Shown piece by piece: positions 1-12,539 of a stretch of DNA of 64,000 bases. The stretch comes from Homalodisca vitripennis (taxonomy: Eukaryota > Arthropoda > Insecta > Hemiptera > Cicadellidae), in assembly GCF_021130785.1 (NCBI RefSeq), contig NW_025777632.1, forward strand, positions 1 to 64,000. Reading direction: 5' to 3'. Both the position numbers and the translations under genes were made by a program. Below the pieces are notes generated by a model. The model saw only the letters and a program-made list of their open reading frames with translations. It did not search any database and was not told the origin of the DNA. Within the stretch, counting starts at the first letter, position 1. Every line of letters begins with the position of its first letter.

Positions 1-840
1 TTCCGACAGGACGTTAAATGCTTTCCACACACCAAATACAATCTCTATTTTTATTAAGAAACATATATTTTAAAAAATGCTTTTGAGACTATTTTAAGTA
101 AACTGTATTCACAGACAGCCACGTTGAACCTTCTCAAAAAAATCGTGTTTTAGATATGATAAAAATTAATATTTTTTAATCGAGTTAAGGTACTGTTACA
201 TTTTGACCTATACACCCCCTTGTAAAAATAAAAAAACATAAAACTAATAAATTCATAAATTATAATACTCCACAAATAACAATAACCTGGTTGAACTATG
301 TTTAAAAGCTTAATAAAATAAAAATATGTTGTTTTTTTTTCCGTTTGGGATAAATATGGGGGGCGTTTTTTCATTTTTTATTCATGCCTTATTTACTCAA
401 TATTTTTTTCATTACACAATTTAAAGAAAAGTACCTGACTTAGTATAACTTATTTTGATTTTTCAATTCAAAAATAAAAGTCCATGTGGGTAGATAGACA
501 AAAATATTCATTAAAAACACACTGATAGACTTATAAACACACACTAGTATCCACAAAAAAGCTAATTCCCTCTTCTGGTATACGAATTTTGAGTATTTCA
601 GATAAGTTTATAAAATTCATACTTATCAACATACTTTTATAGCTATGTCCTTTTTGGCAATGGCCCGCATTTAAATACTAACAAATATATAGATTGAGGC
701 ACTCTGGAATATGATTCCAGACTTGAAAATTACTTAGATTAAATTATAAATAGTAAAGTTTTAGGATCTTATAAAGTTGAAAGAGTGAAACTACACGATA
801 TATACTACGTTAACTATGTTGTAAGTATATAATTGTAACC
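1..840. other. AT-rich non-coding DNA
   Basis: AT-rich sequence with no coding, RNA or repeat signature that I recognise. The only longer reading frame here has AT-driven composition and no known motif. Confidence 0.6.
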
Positions 841-1570
841 ACTCGCGCTTCCCTCGCCGCCTTTCGGCTCGCTGGGGGGCTTACGCCCCCAGGCCCCCTT
901 TTTGGGTGTTTTGACAAAATTTCGGGGATAAGAGTGATTTGGTGAGATAGGTAAAAATTCGGAAAAAAAAATTATCGTCCAAGCCTAGGAAATTCTACAG
1001 GGGGGGGGGGTGGGGTGTTAAAATAACTGTCACCGGTGGGTTAAGGAATCAATCAGGCAGGGGGTGTAGTCTGGTCATACCAGGAACTTCCCAAGGGGGG
1101 TTTAAGAGATTTGTGGGAGATTGATAAAAATTCCCGTTTGGGTGGCCCCCCAGGCCCGCCATGATGTACGCATTGCAAATTTCGGGGAATGAGCGGTTAA
1201 ATTCATGCTTGCAAAATTCGGAGGAATGGGATAAGAAAGATTTAGGTGATATGTTAAAATTCATTGAGGGTCATGCCAGGAAAATTCCCTGGGGGGGGTT
1301 TAATGTTTACTCTGGACTTGGGGGTAGTTAAGGGACAATCATGGGGGGTTATCTGGTTTTATACCAGGAACTTCCCAAGGCGGGGTTTTAAGAGATTTGG
1401 TGATTTCTTAGCATTCGGACATGAGGTTCATGCCAGGAAATCTCCCCTAGGGGGGGGGTTTTAATGTTACCAGGGTTGGTTCAACACACCATGGGGGGGG
1501 TTTAATTTACTCAGGGAGGTTATATGGTCTTAACAAAGAAAATTTTCCAGGGGGGATTTAACTGTAACCT
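841..1570. repeat. Degenerate G-tract repeat block
   Basis: A GC-rich island in AT-rich DNA. It opens with a hairpin at 872-892 (CTGGGGG pairing with CCCCCAG around a short loop). It then repeats a motif of the form 'ccaggaacttcccaagg' plus a G-run plus 'ttta', near 1078, 1273, 1364, 1431 and 1530, and again near 1985. Spacing is irregular (about 65-195 bp). The two 60-70-residue frames that cross this block are low-complexity products of the G-runs, not genes. This is probably part of the same old element or satellite as the following block. Confidence 0.6.
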
Positions 1571-1679
1571 ATCGCTAACGCTCAGCCAATTCAACGATGT
1601 GCTCCAGTAGGACCGTATACTAGTCAAGCTCGTTTACGAAAGTAGGGTGGGTTAATTTTAACCAATAGATTTGAATTTA

Positions 1680-3480
1680 AAAGAGCATTTTACGTTAACG
1701 GCTTAAAACCGTTAGAGATAGCGACCAAAAAGTGACCTGGCAAGCCTTTCTTGTCAGAAATTTAATTTTGTTTTTCGATTGTGGACCTCCAAGAATTTGA
1801 TCTACGAACCCTATGGTTTAGGTCGGTACAAACGTCTTGGGATAAAAGTCTGCAACCGCGTCAGCGTGTTGGTGTAAACAGAATTTAGTGTAAATAAATT
1901 AAAAACTAGCCTTTGCCTTTAAAATTTAGAAATTATTAAGTTATATGAATCAGGGGGTTTTGTTTATAATACACGGAGTAGCATTCAAACCAGGAAATTC
2001 CCCGGGATGGGGGTTAATGTTATTCGGGAAGTTATAAGAACCCGCGTCTGGTACTTTTCTGGAAATAATGTGTGTCTCTGTGCTGCTTACACGAGAATAT
2101 GGTAGTACAGTAATTTTTTATATACAAAATAAAACGGTTGATCAGAGGGGTTGTATAGTTACTTCGGAAATTTTCATTCCATACCAGAGTGTTGATTAAG
2201 GAAATCACTAATTCCATTTTTAAAAAAAAAAAAAGCACTCTGTCCCTATCTACTATTGAAGCTCTCACTAACGCTCGAGCCAACTCCCGATGTGGAAGGG
2301 GGGGTTTATAAGTCCACTCGTTTTAAACCGGAGAAGTAATACAAAGGTTCCCAATTCTAGAACCAGCATGAATCGGCACTAATTATAGTTGCAAAATTTA
2401 AAAACACCTAAAATTGGACGACGAAAGAATTAGCCATTTTATAGCATTTATCAGGCTTACGGAAAGATAAAACGACAGAAAGCTACCTGGACCTTTTTTG
2501 TCAGATCCTATGAATCAGCTAACTTACATAAGAAGTTTTACAACATTGTTAAGCTAGGACCAACGGTTCGGGCCGACTATCGAGCACGAAAAGGGTAAAT
2601 GGTTTTTTAATTGGAAAATATTTACAATATAATTAACCGATTTAAAAATAAACGGCTTAAAATCATAGAAGATGGGAGTAAAAGGTCACTGGACCTTTTG
2701 TGTAGATCGCATTATTTTGTATTAAAATCAAATTTTTAATCTGGGCTAGAAACTAAGATTTTGTCTGATATAGAGCCCAGAAAACAAAATCTGTACGTAA
2801 AAACTCCAAAAATCAGAACTTTAAAACGCGTTATGCGGCCAAACCGTTAAGGATAGGGCAAAATGTTACAGAACTTTTTTTGTAGATCACGTGATTTCCT
2901 AAATCTTAACGAAAATTTGTTTTCAGCTACGACTAACTGTTTAGCCGCTATCAAGCCCGGAATGTAAATTTGTAGGCGAAAAATTTCAAAATATTTTCAC
3001 TTACATCGTATTTGCGGCCAAACCAATGGAGATAGAGTAAAGAGTTACTGGCACATTTTTGTAGATCACCTCATTTCCTAACTACAACTTTTTTCTTATT
3101 TTCGACCTCCGACCAATGGTTTCATCGCTATCGAGCCGAAGAAAATAAACAAAAATTTCACGTAAAAATTACAAAACAATTGCACATAATCACGTTTTAC
3201 GGCCGAACCACTGGAGGTAGAGCAAAAAGTTACTGGACCTTTTATGTAGATCGCGCGATTTTCTAATTTGATGGGTCAATCAGATTTGAGCTACGACCTA
3301 CCGTTCGGCCACTATCAGGCTCGAAACTTTATTTTAAGCAAAAAAATCTCTGGAATGTCAAACACTCCCGCGTTTTGTCGCTTAACCACACGAGATAGGA
3401 CAAAAAGTCACTGGACCTTTTTTGTAGTTCACTTCATTCCTGACTAACGATTTTTCGTCAGATTGAAGCTAGCTCCAACG
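1680..3480 (+). repeat. Diverged tandem repeat, about 180-bp unit
   Basis: Units carry 'ggccaaacc', then 'gatagagcaaaaagttact', then 'ggaccttttttgtagatc', then a 'ctatcgagcc' stretch. The ggacctttt-type anchor lies near 2489, 2691, 2871, 3050, 3235 and 3413, giving periods of about 202, 180, 179, 185 and 178. A more decayed unit lies near 1737. Identity between units is low to moderate by eye, so this is an old array. No open reading frame spans it. It could be a minisatellite or the internal repeats of an unidentified mobile element. Confidence 0.75.
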
Positions 3481-3540
3481 GTTCGCCCGCTATCAGGCTT
3501 ACAAGAAATGCCTGCAGGGGTAAAGAATGCGCGATTTTTG

Positions 3541-3707
3541 ATGAATTTTTTTGAGGGGTTTAAAAGTAAAAAAGTCCGGTTTTCAGACTTTTCCTCCTGG
3601 TCATATTGGTAAAAGGTACCTGCGTGCCAAATTTCAAGTTTCCAGCACTTCTAGAACTATGTTAGAATTTGTATCTATATATCAGTGAGTCAGTCAGTCA
3701 GTCAGTT
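3541..3707 (+). mobile_element. Possible element terminus ending in (CAGT)n
   Basis: The sequence contains 'tgcgtgccaaatttcaagtt' followed by a CAGT tetranucleotide run at about 3684-3707. Many arthropod transposable elements end with a 'gtgccaaatttcaag' stretch and a short microsatellite. I therefore read this as the probable 3' boundary of the element containing the upstream 180-bp repeats. The family is not identified. Confidence 0.35.
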
Positions 3708-3720
3708 TCACATGCGGCTG

Positions 3721-6630
3721 TATAGTATATTAGACACACATTTCTCTGTAAAATTATGATAATATGAAAGTGAATAGATACAATAATTCAACGTTAAAAA
3801 TACTAGACTGATACTGCTAGAGTCGATAACCGCACTAAAAAGTTGACTTTTATCCCGTCCGTATGTAACACTGTAATCGTTTAAATGCCTTTATTAGTTG
3901 AATAAAGGATTATTAAGTGTTAAAATGTCTTTTTGATTATCAATCGACTTGACATTAGAATGGACATAGTTTATGAACTAACCATATAAATTTCATTAAT
4001 GAACTTCATACTCTCTATAAACATCATCCTCGTAAATATTAGTGCTAACATCAACAACGGAACTATAGATTGATAATGTTGTTTCAATAACTACATATCA
4101 TTTTAAAAACAGCACAAATTAAATTCAGTTATGTTAAGCAAATTTTCATTTTGTATTCCTGAAATTTTGTTATAAAATATTGCTATGTTAAGTTATACAA
4201 TATTTAAATATTGTATTATGATTGGCAAACAATATTATAATTATATTTCTAATGCGTATGATTTTTTTAAATTTATCATGGTCATCATATTGGTGGGTAA
4301 ATCGCGGTGATGATTTTAAGTGAAGAAGATTTCGAGTTTAAACGTGGTGATTGCTCCACATTTTATCGTCTGTTAGAATAATTATGAAGTAGACGTTTGT
4401 ATCATAATTTATTTATGTATTATCTACAAAAATATAAAGGTTAGGTTTAGTGATCTTTAACATTTTTGTCACCTGTTTCATTCGTTGGATTGTTAATTAA
4501 CTGAACTGGAATCCTGTGACGCCTGACCACAAGATAGCTGATGATCTAGGTATTAGTGTTTGCTTACAAGGAGAATTATCTGCAAGATTTATATAGTTCA
4601 AAGGTGATTATAGTTTTATACAGTAAATCCCGCAGTGGGGTTTATAACGAAAATTGTTACAGAACATAAGGCATTAAGCAAATGTATTAATATATCTGTT
4701 ATAATCAATTAAATATTTGAAAAATAAATAGCTGTAAATGCCGCTGAGAGAGTAAATCTTGGTTTTAAAACTAAACTACAAAATTAATTTCCTACAGGAA
4801 TAATGTAATTGTGCTAGGATCACCCTTATAGCAGTGAATAACTCAATATTAAAAAAAAACAGTTAGCCTATGTCATCCTGAGTGGGCTCATGTGATAAAA
4901 TGGTAGCTCTTTCTCATCATACCTGGATCATACCTGAGTTTCTAGGGGTACCAGTAGTTGTAGCAGTGGTACAATCTATAAACTCGTTAGTTTTAGTTTG
5001 TATTTTGAGACTAATGTCTATTGTAATTAACATGTTTGCGTCCTGTAAATTTCCATTAATTGATTGGACCATGTAAAGAGTCATAGCTTCATGGAATGAT
5101 GAGAGGATGGCATTTCATAATAGAAGCAATGGTTAACAGTTTTATAAACTAAAAAAATAAAATTCGTGTTGGTTAGGGTATTACGTGAAACTCTGGGCCA
5201 CGATTATAAATTAAAGTTCTGCTTTGGGAGTCATTGATAGCCATTATTTTCTGGCCTCCATGGTTCTTCCGAAGAAACTAAAATTTTACATTGCTATACA
5301 GGATTAAAGAATGAAGTATCAAGCTAAACATTAAGGAAGCATCAGTTAAATACGGGGCGGTTATTTTGTTTTTGTATATTAAGACAGTATACAAAACAAT
5401 TGTATATTAAGATGGATTATAAGTTAACATTACACAATTTCTCATTAGTTTGTGACATTTTAAGACATCTTATTTTAAGCTACTTATGAGTTTTAGGAGC
5501 TAAATCCTACTAACGTTATCACAATTGACACGTATTGAGATTGTTTTAGAAACCGATGTGTAAAATACTTGAAATACTCGTATAATAAAAAAGAGAATGA
5601 AATCATTTTAAGAAGAAAATTAATTTCGAGTACAGTTTTTCTTAAAAAACTTAAGTTTTCATGAAAAAGTAGCCAAACAAAATCAGTATACCCCCTTTAA
5701 AAAATTTAAAAATTATTACAGCAAAAACCAACTTTTACTGAAAACTGAGTCAGGTCTTAAAGGAACGACTTTTTTAAAATATCTTTTGAACCATTGCTGA
5801 TAAAACATCGTAACCTTCCATTTCAAAATAATACCATTGCTTTGCTAACTTTCTCTTTGATGTAAATTATCTTTTTTTTTCCTATTAAAGATACGGTTTC
5901 ATAATAAGTTACAATGAGAGAATATGTCGAATAATAAGTCAAATTAAAGGTTCCCTCTTTGGATATACAAATAGTGGCACAGATAAAATAGATGTATAGA
6001 ATAATTTAGCTTATATAATCTGTTTGACAAATAATAAAAGCCCTATTTATGCTAAGGTTATACATAAAAAAAGCATTTCCAATGGGTTTTCACTGCAATT
6101 CAGAGTTCATGGGTAGGATTTGTATGCCAGTAGCAATTACATCATAAACAATTATGATATTACATCTATGATTATTACACACATTCACCTGAAATCATAC
6201 CATAAACACTTTTAATCTCCTTCCTTATATTTGTATGGTTTTACTGAGGAATTAAACCGACGACATTTTTTAACAATATCAAAGTATTTTAACACCTGAG
6301 GTTGGCAGAACTAGTTTTAATTTAATTTTGTGAAAACCTCAAATGTCTCCTAATAGAGAAGTTTCAACTTAATTGATTCTAAAAATATTATTGGTTAGAA
6401 ATTTATAAATTTAAATATAAAAATTAAATTTACTAATTTTGAAAACGTAATTATGCACAGCATTGTATATTTTAATCCACTTAAATTTTTTTTAAATTTC
6501 TTAGAAGAGCTCCGTTATTTCAATCATATGAACGTTTTTAAATGAGAATCAAGAACATTTACTAAACCATGTCATTCAAATATGTCTGTAACACAAGGGT
6601 TACTTACACCAAAACTGCCATAAGAATAAA
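3721..6630. other. AT-rich non-coding DNA
   Basis: Nothing recognisable was found. The 64-residue frame at 4882-5076 has no conserved motif, no paralog in the other array units and no nearby partner. I treat it as chance. Confidence 0.55.
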
Positions 6631-6631
6631 C

Positions 6632-6664
6632 ACACACATATGTATATATATTATGTATATATAC

Positions 6665-6740
<76 letters not shown>
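6632..6740. repeat. (CA)n/(TATG)n/(AT)n compound microsatellite
   Basis: Starts with a short CA run, passes through tatg/tatac interruptions and ends in long pure AT runs. It is largely self-complementary and could form cruciforms. Confidence 0.95.
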
Positions 6741-6745
<5 letters not shown>

Positions 6746-7527
6746 TGTTAATTAAAATAATTGTCAGATATTGCAAGTCCTTCAGGAAGTAACTTTTGTT
6801 AAAGTAACTTCATATTACAAACATTTGATTCATCAATTCTTAAATTACTTTAATCAATTTTAAATTTATTTTAAGAACATATTAATAAAACAAGCTTTAT
6901 AGTTGTTTTTAATTCATATTCTGCAATATATGCACGTAATTGATCATAATCCCTCCAGTATAACAAATTTTACGAGGGAATTTCAACATTTAAAACCTCA
7001 ACAGAAGTTAGGTCAGCCACAAAATCTGTATAGGTCAGCCAATATAATCAATGTTTATTTTTAGCTGAGCGGTAGAAAAACAGTTAGGACCCGCATGATT
7101 CTCGAGAACGGATACAGCTATGAACATGGCATTTGGAAACTTCATTTCTGAATTTAAAAAAGAGAGTGAGTGATTAAACTCTCAACAGGAGAGTTGAGTT
7201 CTAGGTGTACGATTTAGTAACTACTTCATAGAGATAAAAGTCATAGGGAATCTTCTCTCTAATCTGCCCTATTACTGTTTTTTTTACATGTAATTGAAAC
7301 AGTTGTAACATGATATAGTCGATCACTGATATTATTATTCAGCTACCATAACACTTATTTTACTTAAATTTTAATATTTATCCATGAAAAATACGTCAGA
7401 AAGAAGGGCGGTTTTACCTAAGTAAGAAAATATTTCTCTTATATAAGTATTGATTTTTCATCAAATATTTAAAAACAGGTCCAATTTCCCCATGCGTCAA
7501 AATCTCGTTTACCTTTTATAAAAAAAA

Positions 7528-7575
7528 TGATTCTCTCTGTATTCTTTGTGTACAGAGCGGATTGTAAATAGCCTA
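7528..7575 (+). repeat. tgattct..tacagagcgg motif, array copy
   Basis: One of about 18 same-strand occurrences of a 45-bp motif: tgattct, ctgta, an eight- to ten-base spacer with tttg, then tacagagcggatt. The ctgta/tacag halves are inverted repeats. The other copies are listed in the findings. Confidence 0.75.
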
Positions 7576-7605
7576 AATGTCAATGCAATGCAACTGTTCC
7601 GGTTT

Positions 7606-7755
7606 TCTGTCACTAAACATAGGATGTATAAACTGCTTCGGTAGTGAGAGATCGAGGAGCAGAATGCTGTGATTTCTAAGAAAATAAATAAGGTCTGTAA
7701 GTTCTCGTCCTGGTCCTGGCCATTAATGTATCCTGGAGGAGTTTCCCGGACGTGC
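7606..7755 (+). repeat. Conserved array core with CTGGTCC box, copy 1
   Basis: Contains 'cactaaacataggatgtata', 'gagagatcgaggagcagaa' and 'cgtcctggtcctggcc'. These are the most conserved pieces of the about 3.1-kb unit. Its function is unknown. Confidence 0.75.
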
Positions 7756-9204
7756 TCGAAATGGAACAATTTTCATCATAAACTGAGCGTCTGTAGAAAA
7801 ATGCGTGAACAAAACTGTATCTTTTTGTTTATATGGATATAGGCCTACGAACAATTTGTACATATGTACTGTTGGGTATGTTTAAGCTGTTTCCTCCCTA
7901 TTTTCTTTTAATTTTTAACTCTGCAAGCATTTCTTATCGCTACGTCTATTACTGAAAGGCAACAAAATTCCCGTACAAACATAGTCGTACATTCTCTAGT
8001 TACAAATACAATTAATAAACATACTTATATCATGCTTGTTTCGAAATCCAACCCACAGGCACATTTGACATGACATTTTACCATATACAGCTACAATCTA
8101 CAAAACCTACGTAACATCATATCAGATTTAAGTAGTCTGCCATACAATGCACTTTTAAATGTCCCCTAAGAATTATTCTTAACTTTACTTCACGAATTAC
8201 TAGTAACATTTTTGAAGGAAACAGGATAATTCCCGACTTTTTACCATCGCTCAGTGATTCAATAAAAACAGTCTACATATATTTAAAATCTACAATCTGA
8301 TCTCTTCTTCGGGAAAATGACTAAATCAATGCATATCTACAATCTAGGTTAAAGTATACAAAAAAGTGCTAAAGCGTTGACACGCATAAGTCTGGAACTA
8401 CAACATCCTTGTTGTGTGTCTATTTCATGCACCCGTAATCTAAAACATGCACTTAATAAAAAACTTAATACTGATTATTACAACAGAACCACAGAATACA
8501 TAAAATAGCTATGGAATTTTATAAACATTTAACACAGAATATTCGAAAATGTATTCATAAACTGTATATTACGCTTCTGAAACTTATAGATTATAGTAAA
8601 AGCGTACATAATTCAGGTTAAACTTTTATAGTGCAAATAACTTTCCATCCGTATCAGAAGAATAAAAAATATATTTACTTTTATACGGATTTTATAACGT
8701 TAATATGCCTATCCTCTAAAATCTTTGTAAGCTAACTCACATTTGGACTAAGTAGGTATTTATAAATTTCAATTTTATGCAAGTTTAAAAATATGTAAAC
8801 GTACGGCTAGTTATTTAATCAAGAAGTTGTTGTAAATACTGTTGTCGCAAACAATTTAACAACTATTTGTTTGCTCATTTTTAATGTTACGTGCTAGTGG
8901 GATGATACTTGTATGGGACTTCTACAAACCTAGAATTTTCAGAACCTGGAATGCCTGGTTTTAAAACTATTGTGCCCTAAATTATTTATATTGTCAGTTG
9001 CAAATTTTTATTTGCCTCAGTGCATCTTTTAAAAGATATACAGGCATACATAAGTAGGTCGGATACCCTATTTAAAAAAAAAAACACGTATATTTCCGAC
9101 ATTTATAATTAATCTGTGACCTTGACAAAACATTATTTCCATAAATGCCTCACCATTCAAGAGACTAAATTTGGTGTGAAATTTATCCAGCCCCTAGGTG
9201 TGAG

Positions 9205-9540
9205 CGTAAGAAGAGCAAGTCAGCTCTGAGCCAGCCTCTCCAATCAAAGTCGGTAAGGGGTGGCACACCCTTGTCTAGGCTGGCAAAGTATCATTGACTC
9301 ATAGGGAACGAACACTACAAACTCTAACAGTAATCTCCCGCAGTAGATCAGACCTACCGAATCACCCTTGCAGAATCTCGACATTTGAGGTTAGTGATGT
9401 ACCGCTTCAGAATATAAATAAGGTTGTATAGATTTAAGTGACGTCAGTTTTTGCTGTAACCTAGTGTGGGTTCAACCGGAAGGAATAAACCAACCAGAAG
9501 TGAACCCTCTGGGGAAAGTAAATGTATAAATAAATATTAC
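9205..9540. other. GC-richer island of unknown origin
   Basis: After the point where the other type-A units continue with 'ccagcccct', this copy switches to GC-richer sequence. It holds a tgacgtca palindrome (about 9441) and ends near 'aataaa' signals (about 9487 and 9529). It could be a solo LTR, another insertion or a regulatory island. I could not find convincing terminal TG/CA ends or a target-site duplication. Confidence 0.3.
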
Positions 9541-10064
9541 TGTGTTAGAGCTACTGAATACATTACAATGCATTATTCATAATTTTTTCAGAGGAAATGA
9601 GTACACATCTTCAGAGAAACTAAACAAAATTTTCTTGGAAAAACTAGATCTTAGGAACACAATTTATTTTAGGCTCTCTAAATATACATGCTTCAACCTG
9701 TTCTCACATTCAGATTTTTCTATAACATTCCATTTACAGTATGAGAGAGACGTAGTAACACACATATTCAATACAGTTATTTGAGTTTTTTAAAGCAATA
9801 GTTTTTTGTACCCTTCAGCTTAAACGTAACATTTATTAAATATATTATTTGAAGCCATTGGTAAATTTGATATTTTAAGCAATGTGATACCTAAACATTC
9901 AAGTATATGAACAGTTATAATTCCTGAAGTTTAAAGATATTAAACAAATTCAACAAAAAGCAAAATTCTGCAGCGATTTTTAGGTTTTTATTGTTAGTGT
10001 TATTTAAATTCAAATACTAGCGAAGAAGTTTTTTTTATTTATGTAGTCGTTGTTACTATGTAAA
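9541..10064. other. AT-rich spacer
   Basis: No recognisable feature. The 80-residue frame at 9542-9784 has no identifiable motif. Confidence 0.5.
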
Positions 10065-10235
10065 AACAGCGTGCAAAAACCAGAACTCGAACTCTGGCCC
10101 TTGAGTTGATAAGTTTGAGACAGAATTACTCAGCTACGTTAGAAGGCGTCTAATAGGCACATTCTGGTAATTTTTCAGCATATGCCCACTAGATATAAAA
10201 GTGCACCTTTGCATTAATATGCTATAATTATTATT
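10065..10235 (-). repeat. tRNA-like module, array copy
   Basis: Read on the minus strand it shows 'gtagctgagtaattc', which resembles a pol III A box, and 'gagttcgagttc', which resembles a B box. A T-arm-like stem (CCAGA/TCTGG) surrounds the latter. The same module recurs near 21.69, 50.16, 62.18 and, as a partial, 62.75 kb. It is probably an old tRNA-derived SINE or tRNA pseudogene captured in the array unit. I see no intact cloverleaf. Confidence 0.5.
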
Positions 10236-10860
10236 TTGATATGGTATTAATATAGCTATATAATGTCATGTTCTTATGATGAAAAATACATTATAATGCA
10301 GTTTAAGCGTAAAGTTAAAGTATTTTAAAACAGCAATGGCGTCCAGTACGGAATTACTGGATTGACTGATTTTTGTTTTGTGTACGAAGAGAAGTACAAA
10401 ACCATATGGGTTAAAATAATGTTTGTTTGCTAACCTGTTCACAGTTATATAAATTATTACATGTAAACACTTAAACATAACTTAATAATAAGGTGATTAA
10501 TAGTCAGACAGAAAAGTGTATTAGTAGCAAGTATTAAAAGATTAGTTACAAGAATGTAGATAAAACTTATGCTAACCAGTAACGAGTAATAGACTTGCGA
10601 AAAATTATGTATTATTTAAAATGAAAATAATAACGAGATAGTTTTATGACGCTCAGCCTTATTCCGAGATTGGACATGTACCATCATATATAACTCATTC
10701 TTCTCTATGTGGAAATTACTTTCAAAGTTTTATACCAGTTTTCTGGTAAGGAAGTGAAACGCAAGAGTGCGATAAAGTTACATATTGTCACGAACGTTTA
10801 ACATTGGTGCAATATATAATAATGTATTGTTAATCTGTGAATAAAAATGTTAGTTGTTAA
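10236..10860 (+). repeat. Array module shared with 50.3-52.76 kb
   Basis: Two segments match the higher-order repeat region. About 10.27-10.5 kb matches 50.35-50.63 kb ('ctgatttttgttttgtgtac'). About 10.64-10.85 kb matches 52.51-52.74 kb ('tatgacgctcagcct' and 'ttctggtaaggaa'). Identity is moderate, with many indels. There are no genes. Confidence 0.65.
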
Positions 10861-12419
10861 AATCTTACATAATAGTGCTCAGCTTTTTCAATATTTATTT
10901 CTTCAATATTTTCTCGTGTCCATCATGGTTAACTATAAGAATTTTGCAAACCCATTACCTGATGCTCTTCCAAATCCAATTGGTTAACGGGTACTAATAT
11001 AAAACACAGTGTTCCTCAAATATAAATTAAACTTCATGAAAATGTTGAAATCTAAAGTGAGTTCGTTTTCGGGCTATCGTGGAGACTGAAAGAAAGACAA
11101 AAATTAAAATATTTCAAGCCTCACGAGTGATGAGTTTCGCTAAAAACTCAGCGTATTTCTTAATTTTTTAAAATTTAACAGAACTAATATTAGAGGAATA
11201 TATTGAGACAAAATAAGGACGCAGAGCTGAACATGTCGTATAAATATTATCATTATAACTTAATTTAAATCGTGGAATTATGAGGGTGTAAACTAAAAAT
11301 ATGGCTTTGTGATAACTGTTAAATTTAAGTAACACGGACATCACCTATGACAATAAGCTAAGCACTGAGTTTAATTTTAAGAATAAAAATGTCACAAATA
11401 TTTTCTAATAACCCATTATACTTCTAAGGAGCCATTCTATTAAGTCTACTAAAATATATTTTAATACTATAAAAACTTAATTTTAAACTTAGAGCTAATA
11501 TAAATGTTGTCATTATGCGAGTTACTTTATCTGCATGGTTATCGAGTCGTTACGTTTCTCAATAACATTCACCATTACAATGTTCCAGTTAGTGAGGAAT
11601 TGATATGTCTGTTGAAGTAGAGGTGATGACTATATTATTTATTCAATATTGAATATTGTATGTACTTATTGAAAAAATGTATTTACCTCAGTTTCCAATT
11701 GGAAATGTTTGAGTTTCTTAAAAAAATCCAGTTTGCAATTTACGTACTTTATTTCAAATATTTCCGTAATAAATAAAGTTTATAGTATAACTGTGTCACG
11801 GGCTTAATCAATAACATCTGAAATATTGAATAGCAATCTTTACTAGCATTTATTATTTTAATGTAATATGTGAATGTGACAACCAGTGATTCAGTTACCC
11901 TGGTCCCGGTATCTGGACCACAAATTAGATAGCTTGTGACTTATGAACAAACATTTTGATTAACCTATCTGATTTTGCAGTAGGTTGGCTTTCCTGTCAG
12001 TGTGTGATGAAAAATTATATTCCGATAAACAATTTTAGTGGAAAATGTCATAACAACTAGGAGTGGGCATTATTTTCAAATATAGCATTTTTGACTTTTT
12101 TCAGAGTAAAATTATTATTAATAGTGTAAGTGAACCTTGTAAAGGTGACAAAGGAATCTAAGGAGTTGTTTCTATAACTGTATCATACAATCGGCAAGTT
12201 ATAATCTCTTGTAAAGTAAAAGAATGCTCTGGTTGTAATCTCATCAAGTAATTGAATAAAGTAAAAGATATAGACTATAATTCTCCTCAGATCTGTACAA
12301 CAACGTTTTTAGAAGTGATTGAGTTTTAAACAAATTAACGCATACGTTATGGAGTTTTAATCTGAGGTTCAGCTAAAATTCACTAGTTTTAAATTTAAAA
12401 AAAATTTTACCCTACTATA
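10861..12419. other. AT-rich non-coding DNA
   Basis: I see no gene, RNA or clear repeat. Confidence 0.5.
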
Positions 12420-12539
12420 TAATGGCTGACAAATGTCTCAAGTCACATAGAAGTAAATAATTCTCCTAGTACTCTTTTCATTTGTTAAAAACGATGTGAG
12501 AATGGACCATTAAAACATTTTGGATTTGGTAAAATATGT

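Larger units (their letters stand above)
7030..9204 (+). repeat. Array unit type A, copy 1
   Basis: Diverged but collinear with blocks at 21.9-24.0, 43.7-46.3 and 56.3-58.7 kb. Shared landmarks in order: the 'ctcgagaacggatacagct' stretch (module X, about 7090), the '..gagagttctggtgt' stretch (7190), 'attattattcagctac' (7330), the tgattct..tacagagcgg motif (7528), the core box (7610-7750), 'cataagtctggaactacaac' (8384), 'gtatgggacttctacaaacc' (8912) and 'accattcaagagac' (9150). No shared reading frame survives between copies, so the unit is non-coding. The small minus-strand frame at 7509-7769 crosses the core but is not conserved as protein. Confidence 0.8.

Noticed and set aside
1049..1464. 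Two frames on opposite strands in the G-tract block
   Set aside because: They are glycine/proline-rich products of G-runs within a repeat.
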